64,000 nt of DNA from Melitaea cinxia. Its lineage: Eukaryota > Arthropoda > Insecta > Lepidoptera > Nymphalidae. The notes under the pieces are model-generated. The model worked only from the letters and a program-made list of their open reading frames with translations, had not been told where the DNA came from and did not search any database. How positions within the stretch are numbered: the stretch's first letter is position 1; each line of letters opens with the position of its first letter. The stretch is taken from contig NC_059404.1 of NCBI RefSeq assembly GCF_905220565.1, positions 16,272,472 to 16,336,471 of the forward strand, given 5' to 3'. Below, one piece after another: positions 53,323-63,858 of this stretch. The position numbers and the translations under genes are program-made.

Positions 53323-53775
53323 TGTATAAACATTATATTTTTATAAAATACTCGATTCAATTACTAGATTTTTTTTTAAACTGTACAAAGAATTCGACAG
53401 CAAATTGACCAAAGTAATATCGAAGCGGAGATCATAAAACTCGACAGCCGTTTAACGCGAGTTATACTGAGAAGTACATCTAGTGTATTTTAATATAAAT
53501 AAAAAAATATAAGGCAAAATATATAAATACAAGCGCTGGCGTCGGATTTATTAAAACAAGAAGAAACTGGCGAGGGGTGCTTGATTAAATCAACTCCAGG
53601 GCGTCTTATACCGGCAATTTACGTCTGATAGCGACGAGATATTAACACCGACGCTACAGGATATTAGAGCGATTGAATATGTTTTTTAGGCTAGTTGCGG
53701 ATTAAACGTCTATGAAGATATAATCAAAATAATGTTAGAGCTATATTTTCTTACATACACACAATCACTGTTCTA
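53323..53775. other. AT-rich DNA
   Basis: Nothing recognised. Confidence 0.4.
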
Positions 53776-53960
53776 CGGTAAGCAAATTAATGCTTGTGTA
53801 ATAGTCGATTGATATAACTAAATATCTATTTTTTTTTTTGATAATTGTAAGTACATATACAAATAAATAAATACAAATATTACACCCAGATTCAACCGGG
53901 AATCGAACTCGCAATCCGCACAAAAGAAAGCACTTCAAACTGCGCCAACGGGCTAGTCAT
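53776..53960 (-). mobile_element. tRNA-related SINE, second family
   Basis: Complement: GACTAGCCCGTTGGCGCAGT, GAGTTCGATTCCCGGTTG, then TGTAATATTTGTATTTATTT; the other end has TTAATGCTTGTGTAATAG, shared with 53140. Confidence 0.65.
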
Positions 53961-54000
53961 AGTATTATGGTTGGGTATCGATATATAAATAGGCTAATTT

Positions 54001-54396
54001 ATGGGATTTCCCGCAATATTAAAATTGGTAAAGCCTTTATATAGAAGATATAGAGATGATCCTATAAGTAAATTAAAAAAATATCTTGTAACACACATAC
54101 ACAGTGGACGGATTAGAAATGAGTATATAAGGGGAAGTTTGAAAGTAGCACCCGTGACAGAGAAAATGAGGAGCAATAGGTTAGCGTGGTATGGGCATGT
54201 AATGAGGAGGGATGAACGCTATGTTGGTAAAAGAATGTTAGGGATGAATGTCGAAGGACGAAGAGCGATCGGGAGACCGAAAAAGCGATGGATGGATTGT
54301 GTGAGTGAGGATATGAGAAAGAAAGGAGTAAGCACTGAAGTGACGAATAATAGAGAGGAATGGAAGAGAAAAACATGTTGTGCCGACCCTACATAA
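54001..54396 (+). CDS. LINE ORF2 C-terminal domain fragment
   Basis: The open frame starts in flanking DNA; LINE-derived residues begin at about residue 35-37. They read GRIRNEYIRGSLKVAPVTEK, LAWYGHVMRRDERYVGKRML, GRPKKRWMDCVSEDMRKKG and end CCADPT. This is the well-known C-terminal tail of a lepidopteran LINE ORF2. The RT catalytic region is absent. Open to the natural stop, so little decay since insertion. Confidence 0.85.
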   Translation: MGFPAILKLVKPLYRRYRDDPISKLKKYLVTHIHSGRIRNEYIRGSLKVAPVTEKMRSNRLAWYGHVMRRDERYVGKRMLGMNVEGRRAIGRPKKRWMDCVSEDMRKKGVSTEVTNNREEWKRKTCCADPT

Positions 54397-54421
54397 GTGG
54401 GATAAGGGCAGTAAGAAGAAG
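54103..54421 (+). mobile_element. LINE (RTE-like) 3' fragment, 10-bp target duplication
   Basis: ACACATACAC occurs at 54093-54102 and 54422-54431. The element is heavily 5'-truncated and ends AAGTGGGATAAGGGCAGTAA then GAAGAAG. A damaged second copy lies at 63650-63858. Confidence 0.88.
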
Positions 54422-54431
54422 ACACATACAC

Positions 54432-54726
54432 GGTGGTCTGTTCTTATGGTAACCAACTTAATGTTTTTGTTAATACAGGACTGTTATAGATAAATATTTT
54501 TAGCGTATACTCTATAGTAGAAGGAGGGTTAATATGTCATGCTTCTCAAAAGTGGTGCTCGTATGTGCATTATTGGACATTTTAGGTAAGTAATTGAGTT
54601 ATTTAGGAGTGCGTTTGATATGAAAACCTACGAGAACAAACATTAACAAAGTATGTGTTCCAAGTGATTAAATCTGTGACTATTAGCCTCGTTGAAGTGA
54701 CTTAGTAAGTCAAATATACTTTTAAT
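54432..54726. other. AT-rich DNA with a SINE trace
   Basis: ACCAACTTAATGTTTTTGTT then AATACAGGACTGTTATAG resembles the tail part of the 53.1-kb SINE family. Otherwise nothing. Confidence 0.35.
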
Positions 54727-55036
54727 GTTTTCTCGCAAACGAAAAAAAACCGACTTCAATTACATCGACAAGTAATACAACGTAAGTAGACGAAAAAAAT
54801 TAACAAACACACTAGTCATTAATACGATTTTCGAGGGTTTCCCTCGATTTCTCTGCCATTCCATTATCAGATCATGATTTTCATATCATGGTACCACTCT
54901 TTGGATATCTCTTTTTCAACAAAAAATGAATTATCAAAATCGGTTCATAACGACAAAGTTATCCCTGAACATACATTAAAAAAAATATACATATACGGTC
55001 GAATTCAGTAACCTTCTTTTTTTAAGTCAGTAAAAA
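54727..55036 (+). mobile_element. CCGACTTC MITE, single-module copy
   Basis: ACGAAAAAAAACCGACTTCA at the left, TTTCCCTCGATTTCTCTGCC in the middle, and TCTTTTTTTAAGTCAGTAAA at the right. The right end has two changes relative to the left. Part of the module is deleted. Confidence 0.75.
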
Positions 55037-55584
55037 AGGCAATTATAATAAGTCAGGGAGCATGAAACAAAGGAGGAGCCTTATTAACGATTACCCACAG
55101 ATTTCAAATGATGGTTCCAAACGAATGAAGCTTTAAAGGTGATAATAAAATAAAGATAGTATCTAAATGACCATATACCATTATCATTTCAATATAACTT
55201 CAAATATTATTATTATTATTTAAGCTCAAAATATTTTAGTTGGAACGACCTCTGTGTTACAATGTTAGCAGTCTGATAATGTTGTAACCGCTAATGTACA
55301 GTAATAAATAGCCATTTAAAACTGTAGTCATCACAAAAGTTAGATGACGAAGCTTCGAAACGGGAGCGATATTTGATTTCAACCTCAAAGCAGTTTTAAT
55401 TGCACTGCTAGTTCAATTACGTGTGTTTCGCAGCACACCTTCGGTCTAGACTATAGATAGAGCTGTTCAGTGTTATAAACAAACGGTAGGACAGCAATTT
55501 CATGTGGTTATAATTTTTTTTTACATATCAGCAGGATGCAAATACCGCACGAGATGGATATATATTTGTAATTGTAAAAATATT
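55037..55584. other. AT-rich DNA
   Basis: Nothing recognised. Confidence 0.4.
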
Positions 55585-55745
55585 CCTTTCCGGTTTGGAT
55601 ATTTGTCGTTGCAGGTCTCCCCACCGTGCCTCGAAGAGCACGCTTTCGCGCAACAGGCTGTTTCGGTCCCGGTTATCATAAATACATGATAGCGATCGAC
55701 ACTCATAATATAGAATATATCTGCCAACCTGCAGTAGAGCAGCAT
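55585..55745 (+). mobile_element. SINE-T, truncated and rearranged
   Basis: GTCTCCCCACCGTGCCTCGA, AGAGCACG, a ~25-bp inserted piece (CTTTCGCGCAACAGGCTG), then GGTCCCGGTTATCATAAATA and CAACCTGCAGTAGAGCAGCA. Head and tail are missing. Confidence 0.65.
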
Positions 55746-55929
55746 GGTTTATTGCCCCATGGCACATGCAGCTCCTAAGGGTGCAAAAAATCTTGATGAT
55801 AAACGGTTACCGTAACTTTTAGACTATGGCTACATCAAGAATATAGGATATGAGATAGAGTGGGAATCCAAAACACAATACGAGAGCGGAAATTAGACTA
55901 CCAACCGTCCTTACGGGTCAGTCAGTTTG

Positions 55930-56080
55930 ACATTTTTTTTTATGTCACTAGGTCGGCAAACAAGCGTACGGCTCACCTGGTGGTAAGCGATTACCGTAGC
56001 TTATAGACGCCTGCAACACCAGAAGCATCGCAAGCGCGTTGCCGACCCAATCCCCAATCCCCCCAGGAGCTTCTGGACTT
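55930..56080 (-). mobile_element. JS copy, 5'-truncated, recent
   Basis: T run, TCACTAGGTCGGCAAACAAG, CGATTACCGTAGCTTATAGA, then CAATCCCCCCAGGAGCTTCT, where it stops. Almost the same as the nested copy at 52035. Confidence 0.88.
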
Positions 56081-56819
56081 CAGGGCTTCGGTTTTAAAAT
56101 ATTATTTTTGGTAGTAATATATCATTTTTACTATTTTTGCTTAGTTAATAATGTATTATTTGGTTCTCGTTAGAGACTAATTAATACTAAGTGTGATACA
56201 TGCAGTAATTAAGCTAATTCATCAATTTATCAGCGATCTATCATCTGTGTTACCTTGTCTCGTAACACAAAGCAATCGATGTAATGCTTTATATTCAGTT
56301 ATGCATTAAATGACCCAACTGATAATAAATTAGTAAGAGGTCTACTTATGTGATATATATGTTGGATATATAAAAATCTTTTAAAGAGCGCTTTGTAATT
56401 GACATTGAATCAAAAATAGGAAATTTTATAATTTTCTCGATTGAGGCACGAAATTTTGTAAATATTTAATCAAACTGGATATTATGACGTGAGTTTATAC
56501 TACGAGATAGATACTGGATAACTTTTATGTAGATGTTCAGTGGTTTTCTTGGAAGACTGGATGAAAATCAAGATGAGGTGTAAGAGTGACGGTGTGAATA
56601 TGAGATATTTTAAAGATAATTTCGAAATAACAGAGACTCAATCGTGTACGACGTCGCGAGTGAATAAATAATAAAAATAAAATGTTGTATTACTAAGATT
56701 TGTAAGATTTAAAACTTTTTGTATGGCAAATAACGACTTAATTGACAATAATCGATTCGATGCCAGTTCTTGTTGCATTAGCCACATAATATATTAAATA
56801 ATAAATAAAGGCTTCACAC
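56081..56819. other. AT-rich DNA
   Basis: Nothing recognised. Confidence 0.4.
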
Positions 56820-56990
56820 TCAACGGCTCCAGTAGGATTTACTAGTGTGTCCAGAAACACAAACACAAATATACAAGCACAAACTCCAAGATCGCGACAA
56901 ACATCTATACCAATACCAACCAATATAAATGTCCGTCGTGAGCGGAGAATGAACCTGCGATCGCCAGCGCAACAGCCAGTGCTGTGGCTG
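56820..56990 (-). mobile_element. SINE, diverged tRNA head
   Basis: The minus strand has GCTGTTGCGCTGGCGATCGC, AGGTTCATTCTCCGCTCACG (damaged B box) and ACATTTATATTGGTTGGTAT, matching the order of the SINE-T head with many changes. The tail is lost. Confidence 0.55.
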
Positions 56991-57652
56991 GGGGCCAGCT
57001 CCTCGTCTATATAGTACTAGGAGTAAAGAAATGAACCATAAACATCCTTTTACTTTCACTTATAAAGAAAAATCCTACTTAATGGAAAACGGTAATAAGT
57101 TTACGAAGAGATATAAAACTTTTAAATTTATTAGGTGTTAAATAAAGTTCATTATTGCATTAACAATTAGTTGAAGGAACTATTGCTTAAATATAAGAAG
57201 TTTTGAAAGGTTTTAAAAGTCTTAAAACAAGTTTTTATTCACTTTTATATAGAAGGAAAGGCACTAAAACTTTTTGTTATAAAATTAGTTAAACACAAAT
57301 CGAGCTGAATATGACAGGTCGAACTTATTAATTGGTTTTTAGTTTCATTCGGGTAAATTGATTTTGTATCCGTTTAGATTTGGAAGTAATTTTATAACAG
57401 TAAATTATGAAATGTTCTCAACTAAAATATGCCTTTAATAATCTTAATAAGATTAATTTTATATAATATTCGTTATTTTGTTTCAATCTCTAAGATTTAA
57501 AATATCAAATTGCTCTAAAACATTTAGTATATTCGTTTTAAGTACAAGCGTATAATTATGATGACGTTTCCAATTTTTCTTATTTCTTAAAGAAACTGTA
57601 CCTTCAAAATGTCACATACATTACATACACACATTTGTATGACTCATACAAA
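56991..57652. other. AT-rich DNA
   Basis: Nothing recognised. Confidence 0.4.
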
Positions 57653-57985
57653 TACGCTTCAGCCTGTAATATCCCACTACTGGGCATAGGCCTCTTTCCC
57701 CACGTAGGAGAAGGATCAGAGCTTAATCCACCACGCTGCTCCAATGCGGGTTGGCGGATATATTCCCTACTAAGAGTAACGATCGCTATCAGGTGTCCAT
57801 GATAACAACCGGGACCGACAGCTTAACGTGCTCTCCGAGGCACGGTGGGGAGACCCACAAGGACTGCACAAACACCCAGACCACGGCAAACACCTGTATT
57901 ATGGCCAATACAAATGTTTGTCCAGCCAGTTTGGCTAGCGCAACAGACCACAATCCATGGCTGTGACCATTGCGCCAATGCGGCG
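57653..57985 (-). mobile_element. SINE-T, 9-bp target duplication, B box lost
   Basis: TCATACAAA lies at 57644-57652 and 57986-57994. The head has CATTGGCGCAATGG (A box, one change) but the B-box stretch is replaced by CAGCCAGTTTGGC, so GGTTCGATCCC is absent. The rest, including GAGGCCTATGCCCAGTAGTG, is intact. Confidence 0.9.
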
Positions 57986-58330
57986 TCATACAAACAATAA
58001 ATACCTCATACATATATTAGTCATAAAATTTAAACTTTCAGAGATACTATTAACACTTGCTTCTGCGGGACTTACCGCGAAAGTGCTTTTGAAACCCCCA
58101 ATGTATCGTCAATGTTGCAGACGTCGTTTTAGCGGTGACCAAAACTATTTCTTACAAACAAAGAAAGATATCAAAACCGTTAGGCCAATAGGTTGATGCT
58201 GTGCTCACTATAGTCCACGTGCTGTGACGTCACACACGCTACTCGTTACGTGCACTCTATTAGTATATATAATAGGTTCAATCCATTAAGTGATAACAGG
58301 CTTATGTCTGCTATTAAACTGCGCAGTATT
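57986..58330. other. No recognised gene
   Basis: An open frame at 57957-58196 starts in the SINE and has no motif. Confidence 0.35.
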
Positions 58331-58515
58331 ATTTTAATAATAATAATAATAATAAATACTCTTTATTGTACACCACAAAGAAACATTACAAAAAAAAAGT
58401 GATATATGCAAAGAAAAATGTACAAAGGCGGTCTTATTGCTAAGAACGATTTCTTCCAGACAACCTTTGGGCGTAGGACATGGCGTAGAAAATGAGAAGC
58501 AGTAGGGAAGTGTAC
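58331..58515 (-). mobile_element. LINE 3' end with hairpin and ATT tail
   Basis: AATAATAATAATAATAATAA at the tail side, ATACTCTTTATTGTACACCA, TGTACAAAGGCGGTCTTATT, hairpin ATTGCT-aag-AACGAT at 58436-58450 (one mispair and one G-T pair), then TTTCTTCCAGACAACC. Confidence 0.65.
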
Positions 58516-58744
58516 AAACAGTTGATAAAGAATTGGCATATAGTTAACAAGCAATATGATATTAAAAGAAGTACATATACATACATAATTATATACACAA
58601 TATACATACACATACACAAATAAATAATTATTTGTGAATCTTATTCGTTTATATTTAATTTAGTTTATTTGAGATTAAGTGGTGATAATTTTATTTAAAA
58701 TTATCGCTTAGTAAAAACATTTACGTTCCAGAAAAAGCACGACA
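58516..58744. other. AT-rich DNA
   Basis: Nothing recognised. Confidence 0.4.
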
Positions 58745-58815
58745 CGTTGATAGTCTTCCCAATGTACCTCGGAGAGCGTGTTAAACAATCAGCATCGGTC
58801 GTTATGATAGAAACA
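58745..58815 (+). mobile_element. SINE-T internal fragment
   Basis: CAATGTACCTCGGAGAGCGT then GTTAAAC and GTCGTTATGATAGAAACATG match the SINE-T middle. Confidence 0.55.
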
Positions 58816-59377
58816 TGATGTTAGTAGTAATTAACTGTAGTGACTCAATTAAACTATATTTTTTTTCTCTTTGCTTATTTGTAAGTGATAATTATTTATG
58901 TGTGAAGTAACGTTTGTCTCATAAAATTTTCTGTTTTATGTAGTTTTGTAATGACAAGCAATTGTTACCTCTGTCACATTTATTTTTCTTTATTAACTTC
59001 CACATTAATTTCGATAGAAATTTATCTTACTGATAAAAATATTTTCTTGAACTGCTTAAATTATTTTTTTTATGAATTTTCTTTTGTTCACTATTAATAT
59101 TAAATAAAACATTCGTAAAAAGGGCTAAAAGTAGAATTTATACAGATATTATGATTGTACACTCGAGTCTCCAAAACGACACGGTTAGGTCACGTACCAG
59201 ACAAAAATGGCGTCATTTGGATCATCCTTGAGTTTTTCTACTAAAACAACGCGTAATAAAGCTGTTCTTAGAGTTTTTACGGCTACGAGATGCTACGAAA
59301 ATTGCTACGATTAGTGCTACGAGTTACAAAGATTCTTGTAGTTTTTTAGTAATAATAATATCTATATGTATTGACTG
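58816..59377. other. AT-rich DNA with a short GCTACGA cluster
   Basis: GCTACGA occurs four times within 59281-59323. No gene. Confidence 0.4.
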
Positions 59378-59428
59378 GATGTCTAAAGCGGATAGGCTTA
59401 CATCCTGAAGTGGACTGTATTAGGCTGG
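59378..59428 (+). mobile_element. RTE-type 3' tail remnant
   Basis: GAAGTGGACTGTATTAGGCT then GGTGATGAATA is a diverged RTE/RTE-mini terminus with its TGATGA tail. Only ~50 bp remain. Confidence 0.5.
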
Positions 59429-59869
59429 TGATGAATAATATCTATGAGACTGCTACTTGAAAATGCTTTACACCAAATAGAACAATGCTAAGTACATTTT
59501 TCTTTAAATTTCTGATGTTTTTTTGTTACTCTTTACGCTTTGTCTTTAAGATTACATTTTAATTTTCAGAAAATTCAATGAAACACATACATTACCATTA
59601 AATGAGAATATTAATCCACAGCATATACTAAATGTGTTATAGTATCTCAGTAATTAATGTAGTTCTATAATCTAGCAGCTAGCGCTTGATGTGCTGATAC
59701 CTCTAAGACACTCTATTTAGGTCACAGGCTTTCATTAATTACTCATGCTCGCAGGCGATAGGAAAGTTGTTCTTTTAGTTACTAACCATACCACTACATA
59801 AACGTAGATAATTTATAATTCAAGTTCCTTTGCTGTACAGTTATTATGATAAATCAAGGCTAGAACTAA
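59429..59869. other. AT-rich DNA
   Basis: Nothing recognised. Confidence 0.4.
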
Positions 59870-60019
59870 TCTATATAAATAAAAATGAATGTTGCTAAGC
59901 GTATAACTCGAGAATGGCTCGACCTATTCGGTCAATTTTTTTTGTATGTTCCTTAAGGCCCACGGATGGAAAAAAATACTGTTAACTTTTGGCAGAACGA
60001 AGTCAGTCCGGGCAGCTAG
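59870..60019 (+). mobile_element. Lep1-type Helitron, complete, 150 bp
   Basis: A|TCTATATAAATAAAAATGAA, TGTTGCTAAGCGTATAACTC, GAGAATGGCTCGACCTATTC, ending GCAGAACGAAGTCAGTCCGG then GCAGCTAG|T. Canonical ends and target. Confidence 0.88.
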
Positions 60020-60239
60020 TTTAAGATAAAACTTGATGTCATCCGATACCACTCCCTATGATGTTGTATAGGACAATGCGGTACAACATGGTATTACTAT
60101 AGAGAATAGACTCACAAAATTTCAAAATATGAATAGTTAGTAATCACGACCTATACTGACTATTTTTTTTTTTTTTTTGACTATTGTTATAACCTTTTAA
60201 ACCATAACACGATAACAATTCAGCCTGTAACATGACACT

Positions 60240-60337
60240 GCAACATAGTGGAACTGTGTGATCCCTTAGTCGCCTCTTACTATACCTACGGGAAGAGAAG
60301 GGGTGGCTATATTCTTTACTGTTGTAAACACACAGCA
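60240..60337 (-). mobile_element. RTE-mini 5' fragment
   Basis: GTGGAACTGTGTGATCCCTT, AGTCGCCTCTTACTATACC and GGGGTGGCTATATTCTTTAC then TGTTGTAAACACACAG: the head of RTE-mini only. Retroposed copies normally keep the 3' end, so this piece was probably separated by a deletion. Confidence 0.8.
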
Positions 60338-60754
60338 ATATATTTATAGATTAATAAAAAAAAACGTCATTTAGTTTACACGGAGATGTTACAAAACAAG
60401 AAACAATTCAAGTGAATGGAAAATTTAGCCTTTTTAGTCTAGGCCGAAATAATTGTGTACAAAGAGTCGTCTGCAATTTACCTCGTGTATCTTAATTAAA
60501 GGCGACCTGATCTAGAATGAAAAGTTTTCTCTGTCTCATTTCTCGTTTTAATCTTAAGATAACCCTCGAGCACGTAATAGAATAATGTCTAGTATTTTTC
60601 AAGAAGACTGTATTTTCATTGCTTATTTTTTTTGTACCCTATTTGAGATTGGCCTTGTTGATTTAAAATGTAGTTTAATAACTTTTGTTGGCATATATCT
60701 AAAAAAATTATGAGATACAAATTTAACAAACAGATGTCCATCTATTTGCCTCTA
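60338..60754. other. AT-rich DNA
   Basis: Nothing recognised. Confidence 0.4.
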
Positions 60755-60925
60755 ATGGTGACAAGAGGGCTGGTGCACTTAATGCCCAGAGAATCGGCAT
60801 GGCGATTCAACGGGAAATGCTGCCAGCATTCTTGGCACCATTTCACTCGGACATGATTTTTATACCGGAACTATTTGCAAATATTTAGCACTTAAGTTGT
60901 AATAAACTATTGAACGGATGTATTA
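60755..60925 (+). mobile_element. LINE 3' end (AIQRGNAASILGT type), frameshifted
   Basis: Aligns with 37858-38068: GGTGCACTTAATGCCCAGAG, AATCGGCATGGCGATTCAAC then GGGAAATGCTGCCAGCATTC. Loss of bases at CAAC-GGGAAATG shifts the frame relative to the other copy. Ends TTGTAATAAACTATTGA. Confidence 0.55.
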
Positions 60926-60964
60926 TTTAACAGACAGCAATACTGCTTACTGATAAACGATGAT

Positions 60965-61120
60965 GACGAAGAAGAACTTTATTACATTAACTACTTTATT
61001 GTGCATATTACAAGCTAACATACACAGGTATCTTTAAAAATAAAACTTACAAAATTATATTATGCAAAAGGGCAGTCTTATCGCTAGGTAAGCGATTTCT
61101 TCCAGACAACCTTGTGGTAG
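60965..61120 (-). mobile_element. LINE 3' end with hairpin
   Basis: TTTATTACATTAACTACTTT, GGGCAGTCTTATCGC, hairpin ATCGCT-aggta-AGCGAT at 61080-61096, then TTTCTTCCAGACAACC. Same family as 12205 and 58331. Confidence 0.65.
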
Positions 61121-61474
61121 AGGAGGTTTAAAAAAAAACCAAGTAGGGTCATCAAAAAGGTAAAACAAAAATTAAAAACAAATTGAATCCTACAAATATA
61201 TATAATAGTATATTACATTATGTTTTATCGTAATAATATATTATACAAATAAATATATACCTCATAAATATAAAATTAAATAATTATTGACAGCACATTA
61301 ACGAATAACTACTAGTAAACTTTCTAACACAGACCAGCTCTAACAATTCAGGTAAAAATATTTAAGTAGCTTCTTAAAATATAAGAGGAAAAGTGTATAA
61401 AAAAAGCCCTTTATTTAAGTACTTTAGGCTTCAAAGACACTTTTAAATCGTCATCCATACTCTCCCTCCTCTAC
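61121..61474. other. AT-rich DNA
   Basis: Nothing recognised. Confidence 0.4.
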
Positions 61475-61560
61475 CTCATAATTAGGGCTGGGCTCGACAA
61501 CGCACTTGCCTCACTGATGTTACAGACGTCTAACGTCGCCACGATAATCGCTTGTACATA
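61475..61560 (+). repeat. Diverged JS fragment
   Basis: GGGCTCGACAACGCACTTGC, GATGTTACAGACGTCTAA and GATAATCGCTTGTAC follow the JS 3' half with deletions. Confidence 0.5.
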
Positions 61561-61859
61561 CATATATACAATTATTTTAATCATTCAAAACATTTGTTGT
61601 TAATGTTAAGCTATAAATGATTCTGAATGTATATTCTGCAGAGAGGAATCGGCGAGAATCCCTGGCGTTATTTAAAAAAAATGATAATAATTATATATTT
61701 AGTCTTGTCATACTAAAATATATGTTAAACGTATAAGAAATGTTTACAAGATGTAAACGAAAACGTGGTACTTTGATAATGTTAGGCGTCATTTTAAAAT
61801 ATTCATTATGCAGCGCCTGTTTACTTTTAGAACAGAATTTGTGAAACAGTAAACATTGT

Positions 61860-61997
61860 TTATTTCCTGCAGAAAAATTTCCGTCATACGTTTATAAAAT
61901 AAAAAACTTTGCATTTTTATGCATACAGCTTTTTATTTCCTGCAAAAAATTTTCCATCATGCATTCATATTATAAAAAGGTTTGCATTTTTATGCAA
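61860..61997 (+). repeat. Tandem duplication, ~73-bp period
   Basis: Unit 1 (61860-61924) and unit 2 (61933-61997) share TTATTTCCTGCARAAAAWTT, TTTATAAAA and CTTTGCATTTTTATGCA-like blocks with ~15% differences. Confidence 0.75.
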
Positions 61998-62003
61998 TTT
62001 TTT

Positions 62004-62696
62004 CTACAATAGTTAGTTAAAAGATGACCGACGGTCAGTTTCGATACTCTATGTATGTCAGAATGTGCTTACTAGAGATGGAATTTTGACGTAAGCTCCC
62101 ATACAAATTGTATCAAAACCCTATCGCTAGTAGGCAAAACTAGAGATTATTAAAAACGAATAATTCCTTTTTTCTATTTTTTTGAATATATACTATCGTT
62201 ATGTATAATATATTGTTGAAGGTATTCAATATTTTGTACTTCAAATTTTAATGAAATTATGGCAACATTTGCATAATATGAGTTTTAATTCACTTTCTTT
62301 GTCTGTATGTAGTCACTGTGAAGTCGGCTCGACTGCATTTGGTTGCAACTTTTTTTTTTGCATTTTAAAACAATCGTAATTCACAAACACAGGGATTGAG
62401 TTTTTCTCATTTTTATTATTCATATTTCCCTCCCTCACTCGTTACGTGTAATTAAGTTTGTTTTGTCCTATCCGTTTAGTTTGTCCTTAAAAAAAAATTT
62501 GAGCGCTTGTGTTGATTTTTCAACTCATCTTGCTAAAGATATATAACACTAAAAAGTTTTTATAGGGATGTTTATATATTATTCGTTTTATAAAATGCCT
62601 AGTAGTCAGTCATTTTTATTAAAAAAATAAATGTTTAAAAAAAGAACACTTTGAAAGTGGAATAGAATAAACATTTGAATGCATATTATTAATTAA
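62004..62696. other. AT-rich DNA
   Basis: No gene recognised. Confidence 0.4.
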
Positions 62697-62823
62697 ACTG
62701 TGCCTCGGGGTTTTCCCCTGCGTTAATTTTAAGAAAAAAAATATTTGTACTATTTTATTTTTGTGTTATCCAACCATTCAATCCATATCTATAATTCTAA
62801 ATAGTCGCTAAGACCGAATATAA

Positions 62824-62939
62824 AATCATCATATCAAAAAATTCGACCTAGCGAGTACATCGTTCCATGGCTTAATTGACTAGAGCACCGACACGGTCAG
62901 TTCGATCCCTCTGGAACGGTCGATTTTTGATATGATATT
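62824..62939. mobile_element. Small inverted-repeat unit with tRNA-like core
   Basis: Imperfect ~22-bp inverted ends (ATATCAAAAAATTCGACC and GGTCGATTTTTGATAT) enclose TGGCTTAATTGACTAGAGCA and AGTTCGATCCC, resembling Pol III A and B boxes. CGTTCCA (62861) and TGGAACG (62912) can pair as a 7-bp stem around them. Possibly a folded tRNA-derived unit; family unknown. Confidence 0.5.
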
Positions 62940-62944
62940 AAAAA

Positions 62945-63090
62945 AAAATGTTTCAAAAATTATTTATTTATAGTTTAATGTACACCAAAACTACATTTTA
63001 AACATTTAACATATTTAAAGACAGTTACAGACTGTGAAGCACAATGGGCGGACTTATAGCTATTTAGCTATTTCTTCCAGACAACCCAAA
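62945..63090 (-). mobile_element. LINE 3' end with covarying hairpin
   Basis: TTTAATGTACACCAAAACTA, GCACAATGGGCGGACTTATA, hairpin ATAGCT-attt-AGCTAT at 63056-63071, then TTTCTTCCAGACAACCC. The hairpin differs from the 12-kb and 61-kb copies at one base pair but still pairs. Confidence 0.65.
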
Positions 63091-63220
63091 TTGCCTAAAG
63101 CCTCCTCGTTAAAAGGGATATCGAACAGAAGTATAATTTTTCAATTTCAACCAGCAGGTCCTGAGATCAGCGCGTTTAATCAAACAAACAAACGTTTCAG
63201 CTTTATAATATTAGTATAGA

Positions 63221-63649
63221 TATTTCATTTAAAGCAAACAGTCTAAACCACAACAATGACCACAACAAAAATTTTCTTGAATTCGTTCATCGAGCCACTT
63301 AATTATATCATTAGAAAATAATGGCTAATGAAGTGAAATCAAGGTAAAAATATAACCAATTAATTAATTAAAGTTCAACCTGTAGTATGTGAAAACTTAA
63401 CGCTAAAAGTAATTACCTAACAGTAGCAAGTTTATAGTCTAGTTACCAGTAGCGAGCCAGGTGCAATTTCCTGCATACAGACAGGGTAAACTATTTAAAG
63501 TAAACTCAACACATGTTTGCTAACTCGCTTGCTTAGTCTGGGTGCTGTATGTTCTATAGTAATTATTTGTTTAACAGCTGCATCCTGCCTTAATACACCT
63601 CTAAATTATACAGGAGAGCGAGTTCTTGTACAACTTAATATAAATGAAG
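63221..63649. other. AT-rich DNA
   Basis: Nothing recognised. Confidence 0.4.
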
Positions 63650-63858
63650 AGCAGTAAATTAGCGTGATATGGGCATGTTAGGGATGAATGTCGAAGGACG
63701 TAGAGCGATTGGCAGTTCAAAAAAGCGATGGATGGATTGTGTGAGTAAGGACATGAGAAAGAAAGGAGTAAGCGCTGAAGCGACGAATAATAGAGGAATG
63801 GAAGAGGAAAACATGTTGTGCCGACCCTAAATAAGTGGGATAAAGGCAGGGTGGCGAA
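63650..63858 (+). pseudogene. LINE ORF2 C-terminal fragment with deletions
   Basis: Second copy of the element at 54103: AAATTAGCGTGATATGGGCA, GAATGTCGAAGGACGTAGAG, AAGCGATGGATGGATTGTGT and CATGTTGTGCCGACCC. A 38-bp deletion after GGGCATGT and a 2-bp loss in AGAGAGG break the frame. Confidence 0.85.

Larger units (their letters stand above)
62697..63220 (-). mobile_element. Helitron-like element with two nested insertions
   Basis: The minus strand starts A|TCTATACTAATATTATAAAG, continues CTGAAACGTTTGTTTGTTTG and GCGCTGATCTCAGGACCTGC, and ends CGCAGGGGAAAACCCCGAGG near 62699. About 270 bp in the middle belong to the unit at 62824-62939 and a LINE 3' end at 62945-63090. Confidence 0.6.

Noticed and set aside
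54113..54456. Minus-strand frames over the LINE fragment
   Set aside because: Shadows of the plus-strand LINE ORF2 C-terminus.
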